DNA of 64,000 bases from assembly GCA_012861695.1 (NCBI GenBank), contig JAAOOA010000049.1, positions 974,001-1,038,000 of the forward strand. The letters run 5' to 3'. The notes beneath the pieces are model-generated. The model ran no database searches and was not told the DNA's origin. It worked only from the letters and a program-made list of their open reading frames with translations. Each line of letters begins with the position of its first letter. The stretch's first letter is position 1. Below are positions 37,254-49,340 of the stretch, piece by piece. The DNA comes from Trematomus loennbergii. Its lineage: Eukaryota > Chordata > Actinopteri > Perciformes > Nototheniidae. The position numbers and the translations under genes were made by a program.

Positions 37254-37627
37254 TGAGTTATTTAGACACAATTAACACTTATACTTTCATGTATTGTTAC
37301 ATAAGAATAGATCATATGTGTTAAGTGTTATTATGGGAGAATTACTATTCTTGTGGTACTGCCTTATTAGGCCCATATTGAGCATAAAAGACCAAAACTC
37401 ATGAACAACAACTTCCTTAGTTGCAACAAATAAGCACTAATTAGAGGGTTATTGAGGAAAAACTCTCAACTAATGGCTTATTACTTGTAGAATATGGTCA
37501 TGTAGAATCAGGCATTAATAAGTGTTTTATAATGACTAATAAAGAGCCAATATACTGCTAATATGCATGTTAATGAACAACTAGTTGATGGTTAATTTGT
37601 GTACCTTAATATAAAGTGTTACCTTTT
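37254..37627. mobile_element. dispersed repeat ending 'ataaagtgttacc'
   Basis: The segment 'cattaataagtgttttataa', then 'gactaataaagagccaatat', then 'ccttaatataaagtgttacc' resembles the right end of a fish DNA repeat whose termini read GGTAACACTTTA. The left terminus is not visible. The 83-bp array may be an internal expansion of the same element. Confidence 0.45.
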
Positions 37628-38527
37628 GTTTTTGTGCAAAGCCTCAGATCAGCAGGGAACACTTGAATGGTTCTGCACCAGTCTGACAGTGCAGCGAGCT
37701 GAATATGTTTCTGATCATTTGGATCGTGGTTGTGTTGACCTGCTTGTGTTGTTTTAGCAATAAAATGTAAGCACACACTGGAGTATTTTGTGTCTAATAG
37801 GAAAACACTAATCTACGCCTCTGCTCTGCCTTCTGCTGAGCCGTGTATTTCTGTGACTGGATGTGGGAGATTTGGCTCAGTGTGCTGCGGCTCTCTTGGC
37901 AGCGCTGTCTGTTCCCACAGCATTCTCAGTGACTCCTGAGAGAAGATGGTAAACAGCGATGGAGTTTTTGCATGCTGCCTGCGAGATAGTTTCCTCTAAA
38001 GTTAGGGATCTGACTGCGGATGGCAGCTCTGTTTACAAATCCGCGACAGGTGGCACGCTGCAGCGCTTCCTAACAGACAGCCTGCTCTGCCTCCAAGATG
38101 AGCTTTAAAAAAATCCTTAAATGAGGGATAAATTCTGTTAGAGGCAGATGAAGACCAAGGGTTTGGCAATATTGTGATGGATGGGAAACAAACAGCCTCT
38201 ACCAGCAGCCAGGCCTGATGGGAGGGAGCTGCCACATGGTCTGAAAGCTGTGTGTTTACTGTCTGACTGGAGGCATGGCTGCAGGGATGTTTGTGAAGCC
38301 ACAACTTGTTTTGTGTGTCTGGGGAGGCAAAAAAGCATGCAATAGGGAAGGAAACCCATCGGAAGACTAGCTCCGTCAGTTTGTGTGCTCCCTGCAGAGA
38401 GCTCACTGTGCAGCTTCAGAAGATCTCTCACCCCCCCCCCCATGCATAAGACAGGAGAGGAAAAGCTGGCCAACAGATGCTGAGTCCACCTCTGAACTTC
38501 CCTCAGCTCCAAGATTCTGTTGCCTCT
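37628..38527. other. no recognisable feature
   Basis: Minus-strand frames of 124-134 codons at 38002-38512 overlap each other and show no domain. A C11 run lies near 38430. Confidence 0.4.
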
Positions 38528-38945
38528 CAGAGGGGGTTCTTTTAAAAACGTATTCCGTTACAATTGCAAGATACTTTTGGATTACTTCAATATCGAATGC
38601 AATGCAGAAAAACACAAGAGAAAAGTAACATCAAGATGTTTTTTTACTGAAGGCTCTTATGTAAGACAAGAGAACAATGTGAACTAAGAAAACTAAATAT
38701 TTAGGATCAACAATGATTTTATTTATAGAAAAGCTGCGTTTCATGAGGCATATTCAGACAGCAGCCTATACACCAACACTGAACACATGAGCACATACTA
38801 CAGTTTAAAAAAGCAGAAATAAAATCTGAGCTGAGAAAATTCTCCATTTTAGTTGAATACACACAGTTAAGCTCACACACACTATTTTATGAACATAGTT
38901 CACCTACTGAATAAAACTGAACAAATGAACCGAAGAAAGTAAAAG
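38528..38945 (+). mobile_element. dispersed repeat, family W copy D
   Basis: This is the most complete plus-strand copy and is inverted relative to 20790-21155 some 17.7 kb away. The shared core 'cagacagcagcctatacacc' is followed by 'aacactgaacacatgagcac' and 'cacacactattttatgaacat'. No transposase. Confidence 0.65.
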
Positions 38946-40426
38946 AGATTCACACTTACAGTATCACATATTTTTCATAATTCGTAATTTAGTTCCTTTC
39001 CTGTTTCTTTTACATTAAGTTTTGGTCAATGTGAGTACTGTATTTCATCATTCTAAGCTCTGCACTTACACTGACTGCAAAAGAAAGACAAGAACAAAAG
39101 GACACGATATGGTAACTTTACATCTGTTCAAAGGAAGATCAGGGCACAGACAAATGACATCCAATCATGTGACAATCTTGAATGAAGTCGATGTGTGTCA
39201 GAAAAAGCACCAATCATCTCACCCCATCCTTTAAGATCAATAACTCTCTGGAGAAGAGTGCAGACACACAGATAAACAAACTAATACCAAATACATGAAC
39301 ACACAAACACACGTTGTTTTCAGACTTTCAGTATCACACCCCCTTTTTCGGAAAATAACCTCCAATCAGACTCTCGTTTTGTCTCGCTCCCCCTCTAACT
39401 CACACGCCATAGAGTTACTACATCCTAACAGGAAGCTACGGATGAGGCTTGTTTTTTCCAAATTTGAGCCTCAGAAATGAACTCAATCAGGAGGAGGCTT
39501 AGGTTGAGCTTTGTTTTTCAAAATAAAATCCCCAGAAAGCAACAAGCCAACCTCTGCTATCAATACCTACTTAGCACTGGCAATATAATCATCAGGACAC
39601 GCAGTCACACAGTCAAAATGTCTCGTCGGGAAACTTTGTAGTTCTATGTAGAGTGAGTGCATGTTTTTATTTGTGAATCAATGTAGGAGAATATTTTCTT
39701 TCAAAGTGACACAGTCTCACTTTAAGATCTATTGTCATTACTGTCAGTAGCAATGTATCACTGTGACATATTGATATGTATTCTCTGTAGAGCTAATGGT
39801 TCTCTTCTGGGACAGCCACCCTGCTGTTACCAATAATGATAAATAAAAGCTGAGCAATCACACAGAGAACAGAACATCTGTTAACTCCCGTCAGACTGCT
39901 GTCATTACTGAAGTTGCATCGCTGTGGGAGGCTCTGTTGTGCTCAATGTGTCAGGAGAACATTATGTGGGACACAGAAAGAAAAACAGTGACGCCCAAGA
40001 GGGCAGTGAAGCAGACACAGGAAGGGAGGGAATCAGCGTTACAGGCAAAAAAAGCAATGGCTAATTTCCCCTCGACATGCAGTATCATGTATACTGTCAT
40101 GATTACCTCATTCACGCTGATATCTTCCTGTGGGATACATCAGATGGGACGTGAGGTGCATCATTCCCCCGATTTATATCACAATCATCCAGTAGTGTCA
40201 CTTTTAAAGACTGATCTTCACACCGTTAACCCAGTTTTAGAACCTGGAGCATTTAGGTTGGTTTGTTTGGGCACATGTGAACACAGCTGACAATCTGGGC
40301 TGCCGGCAACAACAGTGGCCTGAGTTCACCTGAGTTCACCTTCCCTACAAACTCTGGAGGGGTTTATACTCAGTCAGAATGCAATTGACCCTTCCACCTA
40401 AAACAGTAAAGCTAAATATAGTCTTA
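38946..40426. other. no recognisable feature
   Basis: Nearly 1.5 kb of unique-looking sequence. A duplicated 'tgagttcacc' occurs near 40321-40341. No coding signal recognised. Confidence 0.4.
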
Positions 40427-40814
40427 TTAAAGGTGGGGTAGGTAAGTTTGAGAAACCGGCTCGAGATACACTTGTTGTTATATTCCATGGAATGCTCTTA
40501 ACATCCCGATAGCAATGAATATCTTAAGTGCTTTGACAAAAAATCCATAAAAAAATGTCATCTGTGGAAGCTGTAGTACTGTAAAAAGCACGACCAATCA
40601 TTTTAGCTGGCCCGGCTAAAGTAACTGGATGGCCTACCTGCCTGTCAGCCTTCCATCTGTGCACAAACTTATCTCGTGCCCTCATTGGTCATGTGCGCGT
40701 TCGTGTGTGTTGGAGGAGGGGCTCTCTAAGGAAGTGGCAGATTTTTCCGGTTGTGTATTTTCAAATTCTAGCGATCTCGAGCTGGTTTCTCAAACTTACC
40801 TACCCCACCTTTAA
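40427..40814. mobile_element. TTAA-bounded MITE with about 40-bp TIRs
   Basis: The 388-bp element starts TTAAAGGTGGGGTAGGTAAG and continues 'tttgagaaaccggctcgaga'. The right side is the inverted complement to TTAA with only one or two mismatches in 40. TTAA at both borders suggests a TTAA target. There is no coding capacity. A related single end is at 18228. Confidence 0.9.
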
Positions 40815-40932
40815 GTGTACCTCCATATGAAGAACAATTATCGTGCGTGTGGTTCTGTTTCCGACAGAGAACTGTTGTATTTAGATGCATCGGGGCATTT
40901 TTCTCTAGTCGCAGTCCAGATGCCGGTTGGTA

Positions 40933-41245
40933 CGGTGGCCGACAGGTGCAAATGGGCTACAACTACCGAAAACACTTCAATTAGGAGTAACGCACAACAC
41001 TTTAAAAAATGATGCAGATATAAAACTAAACACAAATGTTTCATAATTGAATGTGTTTGCTAAGTATAATTTAAAAATGATTAGATTAGCTATGTTAGCT
41101 AGCTAGCTTACAGTAGGTCTGCAGTATTATGGGAAGGAATCATGTGACCACATTGTTAATTAAATAAGCCAATCAAACCTACATCTTAGGTAAGTCTCCA
41201 GTGACAGTGACAGCGTTTGGTGCTGGATAGTTTGTCCATTAGATG
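40933..41245 (+). mobile_element. CGGTGGCCGACAGGTGCAAA-ended element, family V, 3'-truncated
   Basis: Matches the complete element at 62292-62751 from 'cggtggccgacaggtgcaaa' through 'gctagctagcttacagtag' to 'tctccagtgacag'. The right terminal repeat is missing. A TA precedes the left end. Confidence 0.65.
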
Positions 41246-42748
41246 AACACTGTAACGTTCACCACAAAAACACAATTATAACTGTTACCAGTACGCTCTG
41301 CTAATGCTCCATTAGGAAGTAGATAAACAAAAGAGAAAAGTGTTGTTTTTTTCTTTAGCAAATATTTTTCAAATTCCTGATAAGAGAACAGCTTGGCATT
41401 AGTTTAGAACTTTTGGACCTCTCTACAATGTTACTGTATAAACACAACCAAGTTAAATGCAACAATTGCAATAAAAAAGTCCCTGAATTGGAACAAAGAA
41501 AACTAATTGTAGGTCGGAAAATGTCTGAACCCATTTTTAATGCAGGATAAAAACCCACGGACTCTTACGCTTCACATCAACATCATCACTGAACTTAACC
41601 GGTTCTGCCTTTGCCCATAATATACAGTCTCTTTGTTATCCTTCTGAGAAACAGAGCTTAAAACATATCCTATTGGCAGAGGAGTTACCATAAACTCATC
41701 AGTCTACATTCCTTTCTTTCTGCTGTTTTAGTTGATTATTAGATTTACATATTGCATTACATTTCATAACTTTACATACTATACAACACATATTTACATA
41801 ATAAATCACAAAGATGGTTTAATGTGAAACAAGGACTAGAATCAAAGATGAACCATCTTTCTTTACAACCCAATGGATTAAAAAAAAAGTAGCAAAATGA
41901 TGTAGTGGTGGATGATTTGGTTAAAAATACACTGTAATGAGCTTATTAGATCTGGATGAAAAACTGAAATCCCTTGCCAAGCGTGTTATGTTTTCGCAAA
42001 GCTTTTTCTCTCTCCACTCCTTAATTGCCAACTTGTGATACGTGACCCGCGGTGTGTGCAATGATCCAAACATCACTGCAAATTGACGAGACTGGATTCA
42101 TGGTGGGCTCGGTCTACACTCTGTGTCACAGCTTTAATTGCCCGGGCCTTGGCAGGGCGGTCCGTTGGAGTTTTATTAGCGAGCAGACAGCTTTCTCCAC
42201 CAACATCACACCCAGCTCTCCCTACCCCACCCCATCCCATCCCCTCCTCATCCTCCCCCAGCCCAAGTAAACGCCTAGCTAAAGTCCACAATGAATTCAA
42301 GCGAGATCTGCTTCTCAGAGAAGTCTTACTCTCCCCGGGCGAAAAGGGAAGACTTAATTGGGAAGTCTGTCTGTGAGCAGTATCCAGGACATTCAGAGCT
42401 GATGCACTGCCAACAAACGGAACGTTTCTGCACATAAGTGACCTCCACAAAGTTATACAAGAGCTTCAGTACATTATTAAACTGCTTTATTCCTCTGCAG
42501 CTGTGCGCCCTCACAATACAGAACTGCTCTAGCTGTACGCCATCAATACATCACAAATTCATAGAAAGAGTAAGATGACCAACAGTCTAAACAAAGAAGA
42601 TTCTTTACCTACTAAAAACAAGATGTTAAACCACAACTATAAAAAATAAACTAACGATTTTACAATTAGGCTGAAAAAGGCTTTAATTTTGAAATGTTTC
42701 ATTTTAATCCAATAGTTTCGGGATACTTCAAAGTCTTGGTGTGCTAGA
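41246..42748. other. no gene; possible conserved noncoding part
   Basis: No gene or repeat recognised. About 42000-42380 is GC-richer and repeat-free, with 'ctttaattgcccgggcc' and 'ttttattagcgagcagac' words that recall conserved enhancers. This is a weak inference. Confidence 0.25.
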
Positions 42749-43484
42749 TTAAAGCTTACCTATTATGCTATATTTGAACAATATATTATAGGGCCATATC
42801 TATAAAAAAACATGTCTCTGAAGTGTTTTGCTCAAAATATCAAAAAGATCACCCATTGTAGCATGCCTCATACTCCTCTATTTCAGCTCTGTTACTAAAG
42901 TGCTGATTCTGGGTCAGTAGCTTCAAATGTAACCCGAGCTGCTGCTGGCCACGCCCCCTTGGAGCGCGCAGGCAAACTGTGAGCTGCAGAGAGAAGCAGA
43001 TTCTCAGCTATACGCTGCCGTGATTAAACGCCATATTATGTTCCAAACCACATCAAGGATTATTTCTGAAACAGTATGAAGCTCAAATGCTTTTTCTCTT
43101 GCGGGTTTACCACAAGTTGAGTACCTTTTATATCCTGCTTTTTACTCTCTCCAGTACAGGTTAGCTCTGAGTGTTAGCGATGACTGCTAATGTAAACAAA
43201 GACCATATTACTTCCAAAACACGTTGCGCATTGTTTCTGATAGCAACGTTTCTGATAGGGCCGTGGGCGTAAAGCCAGCCCACATTTCCGATAGTACGTC
43301 ATATCGGCAGCAAATCTGGATCAGCTCCGTTGTTCCGCCGTTTTTAGAGATTTGGGTACGGAGGAAAAGAGAGAGGGTTGTATTTTCTGACACTTTGTGG
43401 GTCTCCTTACACACCGGCCGGAGACACATATTTATGTATAAAAGACATCAAAAAGTGCATTTTGCATAATAGGAGACCTTTAAT
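42749..43484 (-). mobile_element. TTAA-bounded element, family X copy 3 (long form)
   Basis: The 736-bp element starts TTAAAGCTTACCTATTATGC and ends GCATAATAGGAGACCTTTAA, with TTAA borders. Its right half is the reverse complement of 1674-1990. It carries about 240 bp more than copies 1 and 2 in the middle (around 42880-43070), part of which is also present at 50440-50510. Confidence 0.85.
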
Positions 43485-43496
43485 ATCCAGGGCTAG

Positions 43497-44005
43497 CTAG
43501 AAAACAAAAGCAACTAACACAAAACAAGGAACAATATGGGATAGCATGAGGACACAAAGCAAATCCACTAGGGAACAGAAGGAATTATCCAGGGAACGGA
43601 CACAGACAACAAACAGGGCAGAACCACACCAGGGAACGTACAGAGAACTCTGGGACAGACAGATATATTCACAGAGCTTATTGTCACAACAGGGCCCAGC
43701 CGTAGAGGGCAGGCAAAAACACAAGGCAGCACATGTTAGAAACACATGGATACATTCAGGGCGGGGCAGAAGAGTGTTCATACAAAATACAAACACACTT
43801 ACCTATTTAAATGCTGCTGCTCTGTTTTTAGCCATGAATAAGTACTTATTTGTCTTTATTTCTTTATTTCTAATGTGTGCTTGTTCTTTATATTTAACAT
43901 GTATGCTACTTTATCATTGCTTGCCTTTTATCTGTTATGTCACTTTTGCTGTAACGCTGTAAATGTCCCAGCTGTGGGACTGATAAAGGAATTATGATTC
44001 TGATT
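43497..44005. mobile_element. retroelement remnants: LTR-like part then LINE tail
   Basis: 43497-43800 is purine-rich on plus, and its minus strand resembles LTR-like sequence elsewhere in the window. About 43800-44005 ends 'gtcccagctgtgggactgat' and 'aaaggaattatgattctgattc', a classic fish LINE 3' tail. No protein domain is left. Confidence 0.4.
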
Positions 44006-44259
44006 CAGATCATGACCCAGAGGATCGGTTTTACGACCTGTGTGAAAACAACATGTTAAGGCAAAACTCCAACCTTTTTGTAAACTTCACCAAATGGTTT
44101 TTCTACCTTACCCTAAAGAAGATGTATTTTTTTTGCTAAACATATTGAAAATGTAGTTTGTTGCTTAGTTTCATTCAGTTTCACATTAGAAGGTGCACTT
44201 TGGCCTGACTGATGCATTTAGTTTCAGCAAAAACTGCCGGAAATTCAAAATGGGTGGAT
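44006..44259. other. no recognisable feature
   Basis: AT-rich spacer. Confidence 0.4.
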
Positions 44260-44420
44260 CAGAGGTCGCGTTAACCGAATATTTTCCGTCTATGACGGAT
44301 TTTTTTTAACAATGACGGAAAAATCTGAAAGCAGTCCGTCATTTTGACAGATTAGAACAAACTCGGAACAACGCCAAAGTTTCCCCGCAGCGAGGCTCCG
44401 GTGTTATGCCGTGTTATGCA
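44260..44420. mobile_element. hAT-like end fragment
   Basis: The start CAGAGGTCGCGTTAACCG is followed by inverted 'ccgtctatgacgga' and 'ccgtcattttgacagatta' motifs. The CAGAG start resembles hAT ends such as Tol2. The other end and target duplication were not found. Confidence 0.4.
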
Positions 44421-46455
44421 TGCCCTCCAAAAAGGAAATGATACAGTTTCCAAACCTAACTTTGCCGAACAAATCATTGAAATGTCTGTGAGTTTTGGCT
44501 TTACGTGCTTTACGTGCTTTACGTGCTGTGCTGTGCGCGCTCCCGCAAGGTGCAGTGGGCATGCATAGCACGGCGTTTTTGGTCTTCACTAACTCTACAG
44601 GAAAATGTCTTTCGATATATCTGCTAAATGCTCCACTTTGATCCCCAGATAGTCTTTTACTGTGTCTTCCAGACAGGACAATCTCTATGGGGGAGTTCTC
44701 CTCCTCCTGAAACATGAAAAGGTCAGGATGGCGTCAGTTGTAGAAAATGTCACTATGTCCTCTGAGAACAGCTAAATGAAATCTAATCAGCCAGTGGATA
44801 CTGTGATGTAGAACAAGCTGAGAGAGCAGCTCCCTACTTTGTAGATATGGGGGAGGGACAGAACCAGGAGATATTAATATGTATGGAAGCATAAAACAGA
44901 AGCGTAGGGAAGTCACATTCTTGCTTTGACCAATGTTTGGCAAGCTTTTTTTTATTTAGCTCTCATTTTTCATACCCCTTGTGAAGATACAATACATGAG
45001 GATTGAAAAGAAAATTATTAAGAAGAAAAGCATAAGAAGACAAATACATTTTACAATAACCGTACAACCAGGACAATTGATCTAAAGATTATTTAATTAA
45101 AAATTACACTTCATTAGAATGCAAGAGCAAAAAATGTTTATGACCACATTAAAAGGAATGATCGAGCAGGGACATCTCGGGTTCTTGGAAGGCTGATGCA
45201 GCACAAAAAGGATTCCTAATTTTGACAAAATGTGACATATGTTCATTGCAATTCCTGTAGCCAGAAACCCATTTTGTCAAGATAGGACGAACAGCAATCA
45301 GAACAGCAGCGAGCATCAGCAGCCTCACACCTCATAAGAGCTGGTCTGTAGAAACGGCGTAGTATTAAATCAGCAGGTAATGGGATTTGGGTGTGAGTCG
45401 CTGAGTGTGGGTCGTAAACTGGCCACCAGTCTAGACAGTCCATCAAGATGCAAACTGCTTCGTAAAAGGGCAAAGCTCAACCTAATTGAATGGTCAATTA
45501 AATGATCTGGGTTGCGGTTGATTTGTCAATTTAGCTTAGGAAGGTTCCTAACAGAGTGAAATTATCTGGAAGTACCTCAGTGATAGCCAGGATAAGGCTA
45601 ACAGGAGTTGAACTGTTGTTTGAATGGTGATGGCACAGTGATGGATGTGTAGGCCTAACAGGTTAAGCATGCGTATATTGCATAAAGTTGTATTTATTTG
45701 AAATATTTGTATACAACCATATTTAATCAGGATTCATGTGAATCAATGTGTGGACAGGAGGGTGAGTGCGAGCAACTAAGTTTCACACCAAACTTGGTGA
45801 GGAAAAAAACCATAACCATAATAAGGGTTATTTTTGCAAATATATTGGATCAAAGGTGTGTTTTGTTGTTTGCTTAGAGCAGGAAGTGATTTAGCGCCAG
45901 GCGATGCACACTGAGCTCCAGCTCGGCTGACACTAGCACCACCTCTTTTCACTTCCAATCTCATCCAGTGAAGACCTGCCCTGGAAGTGCCATGCTCTCC
46001 CCTCCCTGGTTGCCATGGTTACCTTACACGTATCTCAGTTAGCTCCGGTCGCTGTGATCAGGGAGCGTCCCGTTTCCACCGGGCCTGGATCTGTTAGCCT
46101 GCACAGTGGGGGGGGGGGGGACAGACACATGTGCAAAGGGGGTCCCTGCCGCACAAGATTACACCGTGTTTACATCACTGGAGCTGTCACAGAGCACGGT
46201 ACATGGCACACTCTGAATTACAGCGGTGCTTTTGAATCTTTTGAATCTTTATTTATATGAATCTTTTTTCGAAATAAGTTTGCTTTGAATATATTACACT
46301 GAGGTTAACGCATAGTGGCACTAAAATCCCAGAAATAAAATAATGCAAGGGATCCTAAAAATAAATGTTTTTATAGACGAAAATGAAGAAAAAGAGCTGA
46401 CTGATCACTATGTGAACTATATCATCATCCACAAGGTTAAAAATATGTGTACACT
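44421..46455. other. no firm feature; unidentified 103-codon minus frame
   Basis: 44404-44715 has a minus-strand frame with an Arg-Lys-Ala triplet array from a 10-bp 'ttacgtgctt' triplication near 44500-44528. It may belong to the neighbouring transposon remnant. A G13 run lies at 46108-46120. Nothing else was recognised. Confidence 0.35.
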
Positions 46456-46632
46456 GATGGAGCGTGGCTCAGTAGTTTGTCCACTGACAGGTTGGCGGTT
46501 CATGAGACACGTGTCAAAGTGTTTTGGACACTTGGCCGGTCCGAATGGCTCCCTGCAGACAAGCATCATGCATGGTAGCACGCTGGCTGAGTTAGAGGCA
46601 AATTGAAAAGCGCTTTCCAGCCATTTACCATT
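46456..46632 (+). mobile_element. tRNA-derived SINE, diverged
   Basis: A box TGGCTCAGTAG (46465-46475), B-box-like GGTTCATGAGA (46497-46507), then a body and the tail 'gaaaagcgctttccagccat' followed by 'ttaccat'. This is the layout of a common teleost tRNA SINE. Several substitutions in the B box indicate an old copy. Confidence 0.75.
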
Positions 46633-47028
46633 TCTTCCAGTTAGCTAAATATGAAGAGATGATTTTTTTCTATAGCAAATGTCATTTGTGTCCAGCATTG
46701 TTTCTTAATTAATGAATTTAAAGGTTATGGATGTAGGCAAGATTATCTTCAGTAACCTTGGAAAACATACATTTAAAACATTTTGCATTAAATACAATCA
46801 AATTACAAAAAAGTTGTTGAGGGCATGGCATGTGAACGATTTTTAGTATCAGCCATCACTTTTGTTCCTTCCTTCATGATTGTAGTAGCAGAAGCCTTCA
46901 GGTACAATGAGTGACAAGAAGCTACACTTTCTTAGGATCCTAATGGAGGTGTGGGACACGTTTGACGGGTCATCACAGTCCTATCAACAATAGTATCAAC
47001 TAGAGAATGCAATTCCTGAAGAAATTGC
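46633..47028. other. no recognisable feature
   Basis: Unique-looking AT-rich sequence. Confidence 0.4.
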
Positions 47029-48497
47029 TAGTGGGAATGCTTTATGCTGAAAAGCTGACGCTAAACTGCTATGCTGAAATGTAATGTGTAAGAAGAAAGT
47101 GAAGAATTTAGATTGAAATGATAAGGTTTGGGCCGTTATCATTTCAAAGATTGAAATGAAATGATACATGAACACTGGGGCTTGAATGTGTGATAAGAGA
47201 GAAAAGAAAGTAAAAAGGCTTGGAAAAGCAGCAGAATATTTGAACTGCAACTATTGAACTAACTTGATGGCGAATGATCTGGCGCCATGGCAACGGTATT
47301 TGATGACACCCCATAATACGCTGAGATATGTTGATGGCTGCATCGTTACCAAACCTGTTTAGTTTTGGGCTGTTTGGAGCATTTTCACTGAAGTTATGAG
47401 AAAACCGTGTTTCAAGGCGAGCATTGTGTTGCCATGGCAACGACATTTGAAGAAATTTCAAAACTGTGCCGTAGATGTCTTCACGGCTGGACTGTTGGCA
47501 CACATGTGAAGTTTTAGCACTTTTTGACCAATTTTCATAGAAGTTATAGCAATATCGTGTTTTATTGCAAGGGATGCGTTGCCATGGCAACAGCTTTTGA
47601 GGAAAACTCACTAATGGCACATAGACATGGTAAGGACTGGACCATTAACTGTCATCTGAAGTCTGGTGGTGTTTGGATCATTTGCATAGGTATCATGACA
47701 ACATCGTGTTTTATGGCGAGGGATGCGTTTCCATGGAAACAGCCTATGGTGAGATCTCAGATTTGGCGTAGAGCTGTTGAGGCATGGACCGGTGATATAC
47801 AAGCGAAGTTTGGGGGACGATCGGACCGTGTCCATTGGAGTTAAAGCGACATCGTGTTTCATGGCGTGGGATGCGTTTCCATGGAAACGGCATATGATGA
47901 CACCCCATAATTGACATAGATGTTTTCCTACGTTTGTCATGAAAAATGATGTCTTAGGTATGTAGGGTTTGGGAATTATGGCAGTTTAAAAAAAATATAT
48001 GAAGGCAAATTTCAAGATTTCCTACCCTCTAGCTGTGACATCACGCACTAGTTAATGTTAAAATCTGAAGAAAGCCTCTTTACCATGGTCTGAACAATGT
48101 TTAATATCTCTAAAAGTAAGAATCAGATTTAAAAGTTGTGTTACACGAATAATGTCAGAAAGATGTTTAACATTTTAAAGTTGGAATGAGGTTTCTGAGT
48201 GAAAGTATGAATGAACAGTTAGCAGTTGAAGTCGCATGAAGATTGTTCAAGTCTGAAGATTTTCTCCATTGATCTCAATGGTTAAAAATGTGATGAATTA
48301 TGGGATGTATCTCTGGAATTATGAAAGTTATGAATGATAAAAGTAATAGCCATCGATTCCCGACCGAGCTGAACGTTTTGATGTTTGAACGGAGTTTCTG
48401 CGATGTGGAATGTGGGAGAAGAAGACCGGCAAAATAACGGGCGGAATCAAGGTTTTGAATAACAGATAGTTAGAATGCTGTATCAGCATTCCCACTA
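47029..48497. mobile_element. TA-bounded element with GTGGGAATGC ends and internal array
   Basis: The left end reads TAGTGGGAATGCT and the right end AGCATTCCCACTA, so GTGGGAATGC inverted repeats are flanked by TA on both sides. The 1.47-kb interior has no transposase. Its left-centre is a diverged tandem array of about 148-bp units, each centred on a CCATGG palindrome (47281-47888). TA flanking fits Tc1/mariner-like or PIF-like insertion, which is inference. Confidence 0.6.
47281..47888. repeat. about 148-bp tandem array carrying RFX-like palindromes
   Basis: GTTGCCATGGCAAC occurs perfectly at 47428-47441 and 47578-47591. GTTTCCATGGAAAC occurs at 47727-47740 and 47875-47888. A 12/14 match is at 47281-47294. 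Spacings are 147, 150, 149 and 148 bp. GTTGCCATGGCAAC equals the known palindromic X-box bound by RFX factors. Occupancy is not shown. Confidence 0.85.
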
Positions 48498-48554
48498 AAT
48501 AACAAATACATCCATTGTCCCTGAATACCAGCCACCAGACGTTACCTAGAATAA

Positions 48555-49340
48555 GACAAAAAGATAGAGGCAGCAGGAAGAGAGGAAAAGGGGTTTAGGG
48601 AGGGAGGAATATAGTGATGGAGGGATGAAGAGAAGCATGAAGGAAGGTTTACAGTGATGTAGGGAGAGATGGATGAAACCGTTTGAAGGGATTTAGGGAT
48701 TGAGGGTTGAAGTGTCGAAGGGATGTAGAGAGGGAGAGATGAAAGGTGGAAGGAATCTAGGAATCTAGGGATGATATGTTAAAGGAATGTAGGGAGGGAG
48801 AGATGTAGTGATGAAGGGGAAGAAGGAAAGAAGGGATTTAGGAATAAAGACGCAATTTAATGTAGGATGGATGAATAAGGTCCAAGGGATGTAGGGAAGA
48901 AGGGCTAAAAGGTGGATGAGATTTAGGGTTTTAGTGACGAAGGGTTGTAGAGAGGGAGAGATATCAGGTGGAAGGGATCTAGGGATGTGATTGGATGTAC
49001 AGTAGGGAGCGAGGAAGGGATGGTGGGATGAAAGGAGGTTAGGAGGTGAGAATAAAGGGGCAAAGTGTTGTAGGAGGAATGGATGAATAGGGTCGAAGGG
49101 GATGAAGGAAGGGAGATGAAGGGATGTAAGAAGGGAGATATTATTGAATGAGGTCGAAGGGATAGGGATGAAGGGATAATAGGTGGATGGGATCTACGGA
49201 TTGAGGAATGAAGTGTCGAAGGGATGTAGGGAATAAGTGATGATTGGATGACGGGATTAGATGTGGGTAAAGATAAGGTGGGGAATGTATGAATGGAAGG
49301 GATATGGAAATTGGAGAAAAGCAAGCCGGATGTGTAGTAG
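48555..49340. repeat. diverged purine-rich minisatellite
   Basis: About 780 bp of 'gaagggatgtagggagggag'-like words with irregular spacing near 22-28 bp. The minus strand stays open for 163 codons (48923-49414) as a Ser/Pro/Leu/His-rich artefact. It is purine-rich on the same strand as the 33.3-34.6 kb array. Confidence 0.8.

Noticed and set aside
44404..44715. 103-codon minus-strand frame with an Arg-Lys-Ala array
   Set aside because: The array comes from a 10-bp triplication, and the rest has no recognisable family. Mentioned in the blank-region entry but not called as a gene.
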